A stretch of DNA of 41,492 bases from Shewanella sp. MBTL60-007 (lineage in GTDB: Bacteria > Pseudomonadota > Gammaproteobacteria > Enterobacterales > Shewanellaceae): the NCBI RefSeq assembly GCF_019654915.1, contig NZ_BPET01000056.1:1-41492 (forward strand), in the 5' to 3' direction. A program made the translations under genes and the position numbers. Shown here in pieces: positions 1 to 9,065 of the stretch; position 1 is the stretch's first letter, and each line of letters opens with the position of its first letter. The notes under the pieces were generated by a model, which searched no databases, was not told the DNA's origin, and saw only the letters and a program-made list of their open reading frames with translations.

Positions 1-398
1 GCAATAATCATGCTAAAGAGTTGCTTTACCAGATGCGTTATTAGTGGCTAACTTAACACTTACACTAACGAAATCATAGACATTAGCGCTCAGCTATCTC
101 ATTCGATAACAGGGCTGAACACTCTTAGTATCAGAGATATGCGTTAGCGTTCACCAGTATATTAAAACGTGCAGTCTCGCTCTGGGGCTAAATCTACATT
201 AAGGCGCAATCAGCATTGTGGCCCCAAAGTTAACGATATCTAACATAAGCTCTGTTTAGACATTTTGCAGCCCGACAAAATACAGGGAATTTCATTATAT
301 TTGTTTGATAAATATCAATTTAATCGTGAGATTAATCGTTCTAATATCTGAATAAATGCATCTCCATCACAGAAATGCATAATTCGAATTTTTGGCAT
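1..398. other. Gene-free left edge of the window
   Basis: No convincing reading frame, RNA gene or repeat was seen here. The stretch is AT-rich toward its right side, next to the lysS terminator. It probably contains the promoter or 3' flank of a gene lying outside the window. Confidence 0.5.
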
Positions 399-428
399 AA
401 AAAAACCAGCCTAATAGCTGGTTTTTTT
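399..428 (-). terminator. Rho-independent terminator of prfB-lysS
   Basis: A perfect inverted repeat AAAAAAACCAGC / GCTGGTTTTTTT surrounds a 6-nt loop, 33 bp beyond the lysS stop. It has T-runs on both strands, so it could work in both directions, but only lysS reads into it here. Confidence 0.85.
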
Positions 429-460
429 AGTCTTACAGGTATGCACCTATTTTCCCAAGA

Positions 461-1966
461 TTAGTTCGCCTGTGGGCGCATCGCTGGGAATAGGATCACG
501 TCACGAATGGTGTGCGTGTTAGTAAATAGCATCACTAGACGGTCGATACCGATACCTTGACCCGCTGTTGGCGGTAAGCCGTGCTCTAGTGCAGTAATGT
601 AGTCTGCATCGTAGAACATCGCTTCGTCATCACCGGCATCTTTCGCATCAACCTGCGCCTTGAAACGGCTATCTTGATCTTCAGCATCGTTAAGCTCAGA
701 GAAACCGTTAGCCACTTCGCGGCCGCCGATGAAGAACTCGAAACGGTCGGTGATGAAATGGTTTTCGTCATTACGGCGCGCTAGTGGAGAGATATCCGCT
801 GGGTAGCCAGTAATGAAAGTCGGTTGCATTAGCTTAGGCTCTGCAGTCTCACCGAAGATCTCTTCAAGTAGCTGACCACAAGTCCAGAACTTCTCGATAG
901 TCATGCCTAGGCTCTTAGCCAAGTCACGCATAAACTCCACGTCTTTAACTTCTTCATAAGTCATAGACTGAATAGTTGCGTTGTCTGGGTTGTACTTCTT
1001 GATCGCATCCAACATGCTTAGACGTGCATATGGGCCACCAAAGTCTACAGTATGCTCACCGTATGGAAGCAGTGGAGAACCACAAAGCTCAGTGGCGATA
1101 GAGCTTAGCATCTCTTCAGTTAGATCCATTAGATCTTCATAATCTGCATACGCCATATAGAATTCCATCATAGTGAATTCTGGGTTATGACGTGGTGATA
1201 GACCTTCGTTACGGAAGTTACGGTTGATTTCGAACACACGCTCAAAACCACCAACCACTAGACGCTTAAGATATAGCTCAGGTGCAATACGTAGATACAT
1301 TTCGATATCTAGTGCATTGTGGTGAGTGATAAATGGACGCGCTGAAGCGCCACCAGGGATGCTGTGCATCATTGGTGTTTCAACTTCCATGAACTCTTTC
1401 TTCACCATGAAGTTACGGATAGCGGTAACCACTTTAGAGCGCATAACGAATGCAGCACGTGATTCTTCGTTAACGATCAAGTCAACATAACGTTGACGGT
1501 AGCGAGTCTCTTGGTCAGTTAGGCCGTGGAACTTCTCAGGAAGTGGACGCAGCGCCTTAGTTAGCAACTGGTACTCTTCCATGTTCACATATAGGTCGCC
1601 TTTACCAGAAAGGTGTAGCTGACCCGTCACACCGATGATGTCACCGATATCTAGACCTTGGAACTTCTCTTTAAGATCTTTTTGAACGTCTTTACCCGCA
1701 TAAGCTTGAATGCGACCACTCACATCTTGGATAACCAAGAATGGACCACGCTTAGCCATTACACGACCAGCGATTGAGCGCTGAATGCCCATGCCTTCAA
1801 GATCTTCTTTGGTGTATTGACCAAATTCAGCTTGAATGTCTGCCGCTTTATGTTTTCGATCGAAGTTGTTCGGGTGACCGTTTGCTGGGCAGTTCGTACG
1901 GATGTGCTCTAATTTAGCACGACGTTCTGCAATTAACTTGTTCTCGTCTAGTGTTTGTTCAGTCAT
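461..1966 (-). CDS. lysS: Lysine--tRNA ligase, class II
   Basis: This cytoplasmic enzyme charges tRNA-Lys with lysine using ATP. The 501 residues match the usual length of bacterial class II LysRS. The N-terminal OB-fold that binds the anticodon lies at about residues 60-145. The class II catalytic core follows, with motif 2 (FRNEGLSPRHNPEFTMMEFY) and a C-terminal motif 3 region ending GIGIDRLVMLFT. The start ATG has a purine-rich ribosome site (GAGAGAAGAAG) directly upstream. It begins 12 bp after the prfB stop on the same strand, the prfB-lysS operon order known from E. coli. A strong terminator follows. Nothing unusual was seen. Confidence 0.97.
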   Translation of the reverse strand: MTEQTLDENKLIAERRAKLEHIRTNCPANGHPNNFDRKHKAADIQAEFGQYTKEDLEGMGIQRSIAGRVMAKRGPFLVIQDVSGRIQAYAGKDVQKDLKEKFQGLDIGDIIGVTGQLHLSGKGDLYVNMEEYQLLTKALRPLPEKFHGLTDQETRYRQRYVDLIVNEESRAAFVMRSKVVTAIRNFMVKKEFMEVETPMMHSIPGGASARPFITHHNALDIEMYLRIAPELYLKRLVVGGFERVFEINRNFRNEGLSPRHNPEFTMMEFYMAYADYEDLMDLTEEMLSSIATELCGSPLLPYGEHTVDFGGPYARLSMLDAIKKYNPDNATIQSMTYEEVKDVEFMRDLAKSLGMTIEKFWTCGQLLEEIFGETAEPKLMQPTFITGYPADISPLARRNDENHFITDRFEFFIGGREVANGFSELNDAEDQDSRFKAQVDAKDAGDDEAMFYDADYITALEHGLPPTAGQGIGIDRLVMLFTNTHTIRDVILFPAMRPQAN

Positions 1967-1978
1967 CTTCTTCTCTCG

Positions 1979-3077
1979 TTAAAGGCCAGATTTCAGGCTA
2001 GCTTCAATAAACTTGTCCAGATCGCCATCTAAAACGCTCTGGGTATTTCGGTTTTCAACGCCGGTACGTAGATCTTTAATACGCGCATCATCGAGCACGT
2101 ATGAACGGATCTGACTGCCCCAGCCAATATCTGACTTAGCATCTTCCGCGGCTTGCTTGTCGGCATTCTGCTTAAGCATTTCTAGCTCATACAGCTTTGC
2201 TTTTAACTGTTTCATGGCCGAGTCACGGTTTTTATGCTGTGAACGGTCATTCTGACATTGCACGACAGTGTTGGTCGGTAAATGCGTAATACGAATTGCC
2301 GACTCGGTTTTGTTAACGTGCTGACCACCCGCACCCGACGCGCGGTAGGTGTCAATTCTTAGATCGGCTGGATTGATATCAATCTCAATCGAATCATCAA
2401 TTTCTGGGTAAACGAATACCGAACAGAAAGAGGTATGTCGCTTGCCCGATGAATCGAATGGTGACTTACGCACTAAACGGTGTACACCAGTTTCAGTACG
2501 CAGTGAACCAAAGGCATATTCACCGGTAAACTTCACTGTTGCGCCTTTAATACCCGCAACATCACCAGCAGTGACTTCAATCAGCTCAGGCTTATAGTCG
2601 TGGGCTTCGCCCCAACGTAAGAACATACGCAAAACCATATTGGCCCAATCTTGCGCTTCTGTTCCACCAGAGCCCGACTGAATATCTAAATAACAATCTG
2701 AAGCATCATGTGGTTTAGAGAACATACGACGGAACTCGAGTTCCTCAAGGCGCTTCTCTAAGCCCTGTAATTCCTCAGTGGCGTCGTTAAAGGTCTCTTC
2801 ATCGTCCTCTTCAACGGCTAGCTCTAGTAATCCTTCGATATCTTCTAGGCCACTGTCCATATCGTCGATAGTTTTCACTACCGCTTCAAGTGCTGCACGC
2901 TCCTTGCCTAAGGCTTGGGCGTTTTCTGGATCGTTCCAAATTTCAGAGCTTTCAAGCTCCCGGCTGACTTCTTCTAGACGCTCACTCTTGGCATCGTAGT
3001 CAAAGATACCCCCGAAGAAGTTCGGTACGGTCGGCGAGCTCCTTGATTTTGAATTTAACTGGATTTACTTCAAACAT
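1979..3077 (-). CDS. prfB: Peptide chain release factor 2 (programmed +1 frameshift)
   Basis: RF2 recognises UGA and UAA stop codons and triggers hydrolysis of peptidyl-tRNA. The gene is in two frames. A 25-codon opening frame starts at the ATG at 3077 (MFEVNPVKFKIKELADRTEL...) and ends at an in-frame TGA at 3002-3000. The long frame, starting with the GAC at 3001-2999, continues to the stop at 1979. The shift site reads GGGGGTATCTTTGAC: an internal Shine-Dalgarno-like G-run, then CTT TGA C. In the body, GGQ (in SGAGGQHVNKTES) is the peptidyl-transferase motif. The region homologous to the SPF stop-recognition loop reads KSPFDSSGKRHTSF. The protein is about 365 residues, the family norm. It is first in an operon with lysS. 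Confidence 0.97.
2995..3015 (-). promoter_or_regulatory. prfB: RF2 autoregulatory +1 frameshift site
   Basis: On the minus strand the sequence is CGGGGGTATCTTTGAC, with TGA as codon 26, the same codon number as in E. coli prfB. Low RF2 slows termination at UGA, and the ribosome slips from CUU to UUU, giving full-length RF2. The Shine-Dalgarno-like G-run and the CTT TGA C heptamer are both visible. Confidence 0.95.
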
Positions 3078-3392
3078 GATTTAATCAACTTCTAATTGCT
3101 AAGCATTAACGACTAAAAGCGCTAACGACTAGGTTACTACTGATGGAAAACCCGCTATTTTAACCCATGCTTTGTTTGAAACCTAGCGGCAAAAGCGTAC
3201 AAAATAGCAATTTTATTCATCAAAGCCTGCTCAAAGCCTAAAAACTAAAACTTACCTCATAGGCTAAGCCTGTAACGAGGAGCAAATGTATGAGGGGGAG
3301 CGAGTTCACACATTGCTAAATCGGCAGCTTTAATTCCGACTGTCTATACTCAATATTACCCAGACTCAATATTATCCAACCACTGTCGATGG
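3078..3392. other. Intergenic region between divergent prfB and the channel gene
   Basis: This 315-bp stretch holds the promoters of two divergent genes. No gene was seen. A 16-bp unit (ACTCAATATTACCCAG) occurs twice in tandem, with one or two mismatches, at 3348-3378, just before the channel gene. Promoter boxes could not be assigned with confidence. Confidence 0.4.
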
Positions 3393-4397
3393 TTGACGCT
3401 ATTTATGCCAACTGATAGCCAAACGACTAACCTCTGTCGTTACCACGAAAATAATCAATATACCTGCCGAGAGCCCGCCGGAGACTCAGGCCTATGTTAC
3501 TGGCATGACCCAAAAATCATAAAAAACAGCCCCGAAGATATACAAAATCTGGAAGCCTTTGCTCGCAAGGGCGGTCAACTCAGGGGCATTAGCCTCAACC
3601 ATGCAAAACTCGCCAATATCGATCTAGTTCGCCACCAGCAACAGGCAGGCTTTGACATGAGCAACGCCGAACTCTACCGCGCAGATCTAAGTGGTGCACA
3701 CCTATTTAATATCAAACTCGAAAATGCCAGCTTAATGAAAGCCGATCTACGGGATGCCACCGTACATTGTGGCAACCTTCAGGGCTGCAACCTGCTTGGT
3801 GTAAAATGGCTCGGCGCCAAAATTGAAAACATGCATGTTGGCAACACTCTATGTCAGGAACGCTTAGCTTACGAGGCGCAAAAAATTGGCGACAACGACA
3901 GAGCCATGGACTACCTAGAGCAGGCCGAGGAGATCTACCGCGATCTGCGCAAAGCTGCCGATAGAGAAGGCCTATTTGCCATGTCTGGCCAATATATTCG
4001 TAAAGAGCTCACCATGCGCCGTTATCAGATGCCAAGATACTGTCTTAAACGCATCATTTCTAAAGGCATCGATCTCTTTTGCGGCTATGGTGAGGCACCG
4101 CTAAGAGTGGTTGGCTTTTCACTGATCCTCATCCTCATCTGCGCCGTGCTCTACTTCTTTGCCGGACTACAGTATGGGGGGCAGTTACAGGGGTTTAGTC
4201 TAAACCAAGATCTCGCCACTAATATCATGTTGTTTCTTAACTGTATTTATTACTCGGTCGTCACCTTTACCACCCTAGGTTATGGCGACTTCACACCGGT
4301 CGGTTTCTCACGAGCCATCGCCGCTTTCGAGGCCTTTACTGGCAGCTTTACTATCGCGCTATTCGTAGTGGTATTTGTCAAGAAGATGACTCGGTAA
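3393..4397 (+). CDS. Pentapeptide-repeat protein with a C-terminal two-TM potassium-channel pore
   Basis: Probably an inner-membrane cation channel with a cytoplasmic N-terminal sensor or scaffold. Four parts are visible. A Cys/His-rich head (C15, H18, C25, C35, H38) resembles a small metal-binding knuckle. Pentapeptide repeats (A-D/N-L-x-x style) run from about 62 to 150. A helical linker spans about 155-215. A pore module has one TM at about 237-260, a re-entrant loop with the selectivity filter TTLGYGD at 293-299, and a second TM at about 307-329. The filter matches the Ion_trans_2 family. The start is uncertain: TTG at 3393 opens the frame, and ATG at 3405 is a plausible alternative. It stands alone between prfB and the formate dehydrogenase gene. 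The ligand and physiological role are unknown. Confidence 0.8.
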   Translation: MTLFMPTDSQTTNLCRYHENNQYTCREPAGDSGLCYWHDPKIIKNSPEDIQNLEAFARKGGQLRGISLNHAKLANIDLVRHQQQAGFDMSNAELYRADLSGAHLFNIKLENASLMKADLRDATVHCGNLQGCNLLGVKWLGAKIENMHVGNTLCQERLAYEAQKIGDNDRAMDYLEQAEEIYRDLRKAADREGLFAMSGQYIRKELTMRRYQMPRYCLKRIISKGIDLFCGYGEAPLRVVGFSLILILICAVLYFFAGLQYGGQLQGFSLNQDLATNIMLFLNCIYYSVVTFTTLGYGDFTPVGFSRAIAAFEAFTGSFTIALFVVVFVKKMTR

Positions 4398-4694
4398 GCC
4401 TCTGATAATCAATTTAAAATACACTCCTAACAGCTCTGAACGCCTACACAAGGATCTGGATCACAGATTAGACCAGCCACAACTGTTATCGCGCACATTT
4501 CTGACATCACATGTGAGCGCCCCAGCAATTTCAGTTAAAACTTAAGCTGCATTATCAGCGTAAAAAAAGGCCGCAGGTATACTCAGATAAATAAGATTTC
4601 GCCCAGTCTGTCCCCGTGAGTGCGGCTCGTGCGTCAAGGTCATCGGCCCCAACGCCAAGCGCCAGCAGCTACCCTATAAATAAAGGCCCATGCG
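4398..4694 (+). other. Leader region of the formate dehydrogenase gene
   Basis: This 297-bp gap probably holds the fdh promoter. Its last part (4591-4683) is GC-richer and open in one frame, encoding a short Cys-containing peptide (CPRECGSCVKV core) ending at a TAA 11 bp before the fdh ATG. It has no ATG and no clear ribosome site. It could be a gene remnant, a short leader frame, or a structured untranslated leader. Confidence 0.35.
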
Positions 4695-7600
4695 ATGAAA
4701 CAAATAATAATTGATGGCAAGTCATTAATCGCCAATCAGCAAGACACCCTGCTAGACGTTGCGCTTAATGCCGACATTGCTATTCCTAATCTATGTAAAA
4801 GCAAAGCCAGCTCTTTAGTTCATGACAGCAAACAACACTGTAATCTTTGCCATGTAGAGCTTGTTTCCAGCGATAACAGCATCACTAATGTACGCGCCTG
4901 TGAGACACGAGTTGCTGACATTACTGAACAGAATATTCAAGTCATCACCCAGTCGGCCGCCCTTAGCAAACAGCGTAAAGCGGCGCTACAAGTCATTTTG
5001 TCCGATCATTTCGCCGACTGCGAAGCCCCATGTCAAACCGCCTGCCCAGCTGGCGTCGATGTGCAATCATACCTTTACCATATCGCCCAAGGTGACCACA
5101 GCGAAGCGGTTAAAGTCATCAAACAGACCTTACCTTTGCCACTGTCTATTGGCCGTGTCTGTCCCGCTTTTTGTGAATCTGAATGCCGACGAGGCTTAGT
5201 CGATGAGCCTGTGGCTATTCGCCAGCTAAAGCGCCACGCAGCCGACTTAGATCTCGATGATGCTAACCCTTATGTACCACCAAAGGCACCAGCGACTAAC
5301 AAGAAGGTTGCTATCATCGGCAGTGGTCCTGCGGGTATTTCGGCGGGTTACTATCTGTCGAACAACGGCCATGATGTCACCATTTTCGAATCTATGCCTA
5401 AGGCTGGCGGCTGGTTAAGATACGGTATTCCCGAGTATCGTTTACCTAAAGCGATTCTCGACAAAGAGATCGAACTTCTGTGCAAAAACGGTCTAAATAT
5501 TGAGACCGACACTCGCCTTGGCCGCGATATTCACCTCAATGGCTTGATCCAAGATTTTGATGCGGTCTGTTTAGCCATTGGCGCCCAAAAAGCGGTACCG
5601 ATGAACTACCCAGGCATCGAGCTTGATGGCTGCTACCTAGGCGTCGACTACCTAAAAGATTACTGCATAGATAAGCAATACGTGACCGGTAAAAAAGTGG
5701 CGGTAATCGGTGGCGGTAATACCGCTATCGACTGTGCTCGCACCGCAAAACGTGAAGGCGCCGATGTCACATTAGTCTACCGTCGTACTCGCGATGAAAT
5801 GCCAGCCGAAGACTATGAGATCCATGAGGCTGAGCAAGAAGGCATTAAGTTCCACTTCCTCACCAATCCAATTGAAAACCATAGCGATGACAACGGCCGA
5901 GTGGCTATGGTGACTTTTGAAATAATGGCACTCGGTGAGCCGGACAGCTCAGGGCGTCGTAGCCCAACACCGACTGGTGAAACCTTCACAGAAGCCTTCG
6001 ATACAGTGATCCCAGCGGTGTCACAAACTCCAGATATGGACTTCTTAGATCATCCACAAAGCCAGCTTGCCACAGGTGAAGTAGCCCTTACTCGCTGGAA
6101 TACCTTTGAAGGTTGTGAACACACCATGTCGGCGGGTCAATCGGCAGGACTCGATAAGCTATTTGTTATCGGAGACTCACGTACAGGACCAGCCACCGCG
6201 GTTGCCGCCGTGGCCGATGGCCGTAAGGCTGCCGATGCCATCGAGAAGCTATTATCTCAAGGCCTCACCTGCGAGCTAGTTAAACAGCCATTTAACTCAA
6301 CTAAAGCGCCGAAAACCAGCAACCTGAAATCTTTCAAAGCCGATGCGCTATACCCTGCAACTGCAGTGCAAGCTCGCAGTAAAATGCCAGAGCTAAATGA
6401 ACTACAACGGGCGCTAAACTTTAGCGAAGTCGAGCTAGGCTTTGCCGCCGATGAAGCGATGAAGGAAGCCGCGCGCTGCCTCGAGTGCGCCTGTCAGGCC
6501 AACACAGATTGTAAGTTACGTGACTATGCGACCGAATATAAGGTTAAGGCCAGTGAGCTCGATATCAGTCAAGCGCAACACTTTAGCGTCGATAACAGTG
6601 CTCCGTTTATCACCTTCGATGCTAACCGCTGCATTAGCTGCGGTGCCTGCGTAGAGATCTGTAACGGCGCCAGCGGCCATAACGCTATCTCTTTTGCTAA
6701 AGATCACTACCAAGCCATTCCTGATTCATGTGCAAACGATAAACGTAACGCACCACGAGTCGGCTTTAGCGCCAACATGAATGACAGTGACTGCGTGCAA
6801 TGTGGTAACTGCGTACAGGTCTGCCCAACAGGCGCACTGGTTGACGCTCGTGATAAGACTCAAGGCTTAACGGCCGCACAGAAGGCACCGCTTAAAACCG
6901 TGTCGACCATCTGCACCTACTGCGGTATTGGTTGCCGCGTCAATATGCATGTCGATGAGCAAAAGAATCAGATATTGCACATCAGTGGTGACAACTCATC
7001 ACCAGTTAACGAAGGCATGTTATGTGTTAAAGGCCGTTTCGGCTTCGACTTTGTGGGCAGCGATAAGCGCCTCACTACGCCACTTATCCGTAAAAATGGT
7101 GAGCTAGTCCCTGCCAGTTGGGATGAAGCTATCTCTGTGGTGGCTAAGCGTTTTACCCAGATAAAGCAGAGCCATGGCAATAAGGCGATTGCCGGTCTCT
7201 CTTCGGCAAAAGCCACTAACGAAGATAACTACGTTTTCCAAAAGTTCTTCCGCAGCGTACTGGGTAATAACAACGTCGACCACTGTGCTCGTCTTTGTCA
7301 CGCATCGACCGTAACTGCGCTTCGCGAAAGCTTAGGTAGCGGCGCGATGACTAACGATATTCCGAGTATCAAAGATAGTGACCTTATCTTTATTCTTGGA
7401 TCTGACACTGAAAGCGCCCACCCAATTATCGCTTCTAAGATCAAACAAGCAGTGAAAGAGCATGGCGCACGCTTGATTGTTGCCGATCCTAAGCGTGTCT
7501 CCATTGCCGACAAGGCTCAGCTTTATGTAGCGCACAGACCCGGCTCTGACGTCATGCTACTTAACGCGATTATGCAGCAGATCATCATCAATGATTGGCA

Positions 7601-8981
7601 TGACCTAGATTATATTCAGTCTAGAGTCGAAGGCTTCAGTCAACTCTATGATGAGGTGATGAGCAGCGATTATAGCCCTGAAAATGCCGCGCTAATCACA
7701 GGCGTGAGTGCTAACGATATTATCGAGATAGCGCGCCTTATCGGCACAGCAGAGAAAACCGCTATCTACTACGCAATGGGTGTGACTCAGCATACTTCAG
7801 GGCATGATAACGTTACCGCAATATCTAACCTGCAGTTACTGTGTGGCAATATCGGTGTTAAAGGCGCGGGGATTAACCCACTTCGTGGTCAGAGCAATGT
7901 ACAGGGCGCTTGTGATATGGGCGCACTACCGAACTACTTCAGCGGCTACCAGAAGTTGAGCGATCCCTTAGTACAAATGCGCTTCCGTGAAGCCTGGGGC
8001 AAGGAAGATCTTTGTGCCGATATCGGTCTATCGGCCACCGAGATGATGCACGCCTTGAGCCATGGCGAACTGAAAGGCTTGTATGTCATGGGTGAAAACC
8101 CAGTGCTGAGCGATCCCGATCAAAAGCATGTGCTACAAGGCTTAGCTGCAGCAGAGTTTGTGGTGGTGCAAGATATCTTCTTAACCGAAACTGCCGAGCT
8201 TGCCGATGTAGTCTTGCCTGCCGCAGCCTTTGCCGAAAAGTTAGGTCACTTTACCAATACAGAGCGCCGCGTACAGCAGTTATTGCCAGCTGTGACACCA
8301 CCAGGTCTAGCTAAGAATGATTGGGAGATCACTCAGCTTATCGCTAGTGAAATGGGCGAAAATTGGAATTATCAGAGCGAGAAACAGATTTGGCATGAGA
8401 TCACCCAAGTCACACCACAGTATCGTGGTATTACTTGGCAGGTGATCGATAGCCTAACCGAGAATGGTCGCCTAGGCTTACAGTGGCCATGCCCTGCTGA
8501 AGGCCACCCTGGTACGCCAATTCTGCACACATCTCAGTTTACTCACGGTAAAGGTAAGATGCGTGCGGTGCACTATCGTCTACCAGCAGAGATGCCATGT
8601 GAAGAATATCCGCTGATCTTATCGACTGGGCGCTTATTAGAGCAGTTCCATACTGGCACCATGACCCGTAAAACCGAAGGTCTTAACCAGCTTGGTAGTG
8701 CCAAGGTGATGATCTCGGTCTTTGATGCCGAGAAGCTTGGAGTGAATAACGGCGACATGTTAAAGCTCAGCACCCGCCGCGGCGAGATTGAGATCCAAGC
8801 CTTTGTGACTAAGCGTGCACAAGCTGGGGTTCTGTTCCTGCCGTTCCACTTTGCGGAGTCGGCGGCCAACAAGCTCACCAACAATGCGCTCGACCCTGTG
8901 GCGAAAATCCCAGAATTTAAGGTGTGTGCAGTTAAAGCTGAAAAGGTAGCTGATAAGCTAGCAGAACCAGAACTCGCCTAA
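4695..8981 (+). CDS. Formate dehydrogenase catalytic subunit fused to a GltD-like NAD(P)H oxidoreductase
   Basis: Predicted cytoplasmic molybdenum- or tungsten-bisPGD enzyme coupling formate/CO2 to NAD(P)/NAD(P)H in one 1428-residue chain. A [2Fe-2S] ferredoxin-like domain covers about 1-80. A Cys-rich helical domain as in GltD and dihydropyrimidine dehydrogenase covers about 100-190. An FAD Rossmann fold (AIIGSGPAG, near 206) and an NAD(P) Rossmann fold (VIGGGNTAIDCAR, near 337) with YRRTRDEMPA follow. Two [4Fe-4S] motifs have cysteines at 646/649/652/656 and 700/703/706/710. The molybdopterin [4Fe-4S] motif is CTYCGIGC (740-747) plus C777. The active-site motif is CARLCHAS with Cys868 (TGT), so this is the cysteine form, not selenocysteine. 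A molybdopterin dinucleotide domain lies at about 1285-1410. No accessory gene (such as fdhD) is adjacent. A terminator follows directly. Confidence 0.9.
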   Translation: MKQIIIDGKSLIANQQDTLLDVALNADIAIPNLCKSKASSLVHDSKQHCNLCHVELVSSDNSITNVRACETRVADITEQNIQVITQSAALSKQRKAALQVILSDHFADCEAPCQTACPAGVDVQSYLYHIAQGDHSEAVKVIKQTLPLPLSIGRVCPAFCESECRRGLVDEPVAIRQLKRHAADLDLDDANPYVPPKAPATNKKVAIIGSGPAGISAGYYLSNNGHDVTIFESMPKAGGWLRYGIPEYRLPKAILDKEIELLCKNGLNIETDTRLGRDIHLNGLIQDFDAVCLAIGAQKAVPMNYPGIELDGCYLGVDYLKDYCIDKQYVTGKKVAVIGGGNTAIDCARTAKREGADVTLVYRRTRDEMPAEDYEIHEAEQEGIKFHFLTNPIENHSDDNGRVAMVTFEIMALGEPDSSGRRSPTPTGETFTEAFDTVIPAVSQTPDMDFLDHPQSQLATGEVALTRWNTFEGCEHTMSAGQSAGLDKLFVIGDSRTGPATAVAAVADGRKAADAIEKLLSQGLTCELVKQPFNSTKAPKTSNLKSFKADALYPATAVQARSKMPELNELQRALNFSEVELGFAADEAMKEAARCLECACQANTDCKLRDYATEYKVKASELDISQAQHFSVDNSAPFITFDANRCISCGACVEICNGASGHNAISFAKDHYQAIPDSCANDKRNAPRVGFSANMNDSDCVQCGNCVQVCPTGALVDARDKTQGLTAAQKAPLKTVSTICTYCGIGCRVNMHVDEQKNQILHISGDNSSPVNEGMLCVKGRFGFDFVGSDKRLTTPLIRKNGELVPASWDEAISVVAKRFTQIKQSHGNKAIAGLSSAKATNEDNYVFQKFFRSVLGNNNVDHCARLCHASTVTALRESLGSGAMTNDIPSIKDSDLIFILGSDTESAHPIIASKIKQAVKEHGARLIVADPKRVSIADKAQLYVAHRPGSDVMLLNAIMQQIIINDWHDLDYIQSRVEGFSQLYDEVMSSDYSPENAALITGVSANDIIEIARLIGTAEKTAIYYAMGVTQHTSGHDNVTAISNLQLLCGNIGVKGAGINPLRGQSNVQGACDMGALPNYFSGYQKLSDPLVQMRFREAWGKEDLCADIGLSATEMMHALSHGELKGLYVMGENPVLSDPDQKHVLQGLAAAEFVVVQDIFLTETAELADVVLPAAAFAEKLGHFTNTERRVQQLLPAVTPPGLAKNDWEITQLIASEMGENWNYQSEKQIWHEITQVTPQYRGITWQVIDSLTENGRLGLQWPCPAEGHPGTPILHTSQFTHGKGKMRAVHYRLPAEMPCEEYPLILSTGRLLEQFHTGTMTRKTEGLNQLGSAKVMISVFDAEKLGVNNGDMLKLSTRRGEIEIQAFVTKRAQAGVLFLPFHFAESAANKLTNNALDPVAKIPEFKVCAVKAEKVADKLAEPELA

Positions 8982-9007
8982 GCACAGTGAAAGTGGAGTC
9001 AATAATG

Positions 9008-9040
9008 AAGGCCGTAAGAGCAACCTCTTACGGCCTTTTT
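9008..9040 (+). terminator. Rho-independent terminator after formate dehydrogenase
   Basis: A perfect 13-bp inverted repeat AAGGCCGTAAGAG / CTCTTACGGCCTT has a 4-nt loop and a T-run on the plus strand. It lies between the convergent fdh and chrA genes, 26 bp past the fdh stop. Confidence 0.9.
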
Positions 9041-9065
9041 ATATCTCTCTATTTTATAAGGAAGG

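Noticed and set aside
7296..7298. Selenocysteine at the formate dehydrogenase active site
   Set aside because: The codon is TGT (Cys868), not TGA, so no selenocysteine insertion is needed.
6516..8884. Several minus-strand frames inside the formate dehydrogenase gene
   Set aside because: They are antisense shadows of a gene whose protein motifs are unambiguous; none has a ribosome site or a recognised family.
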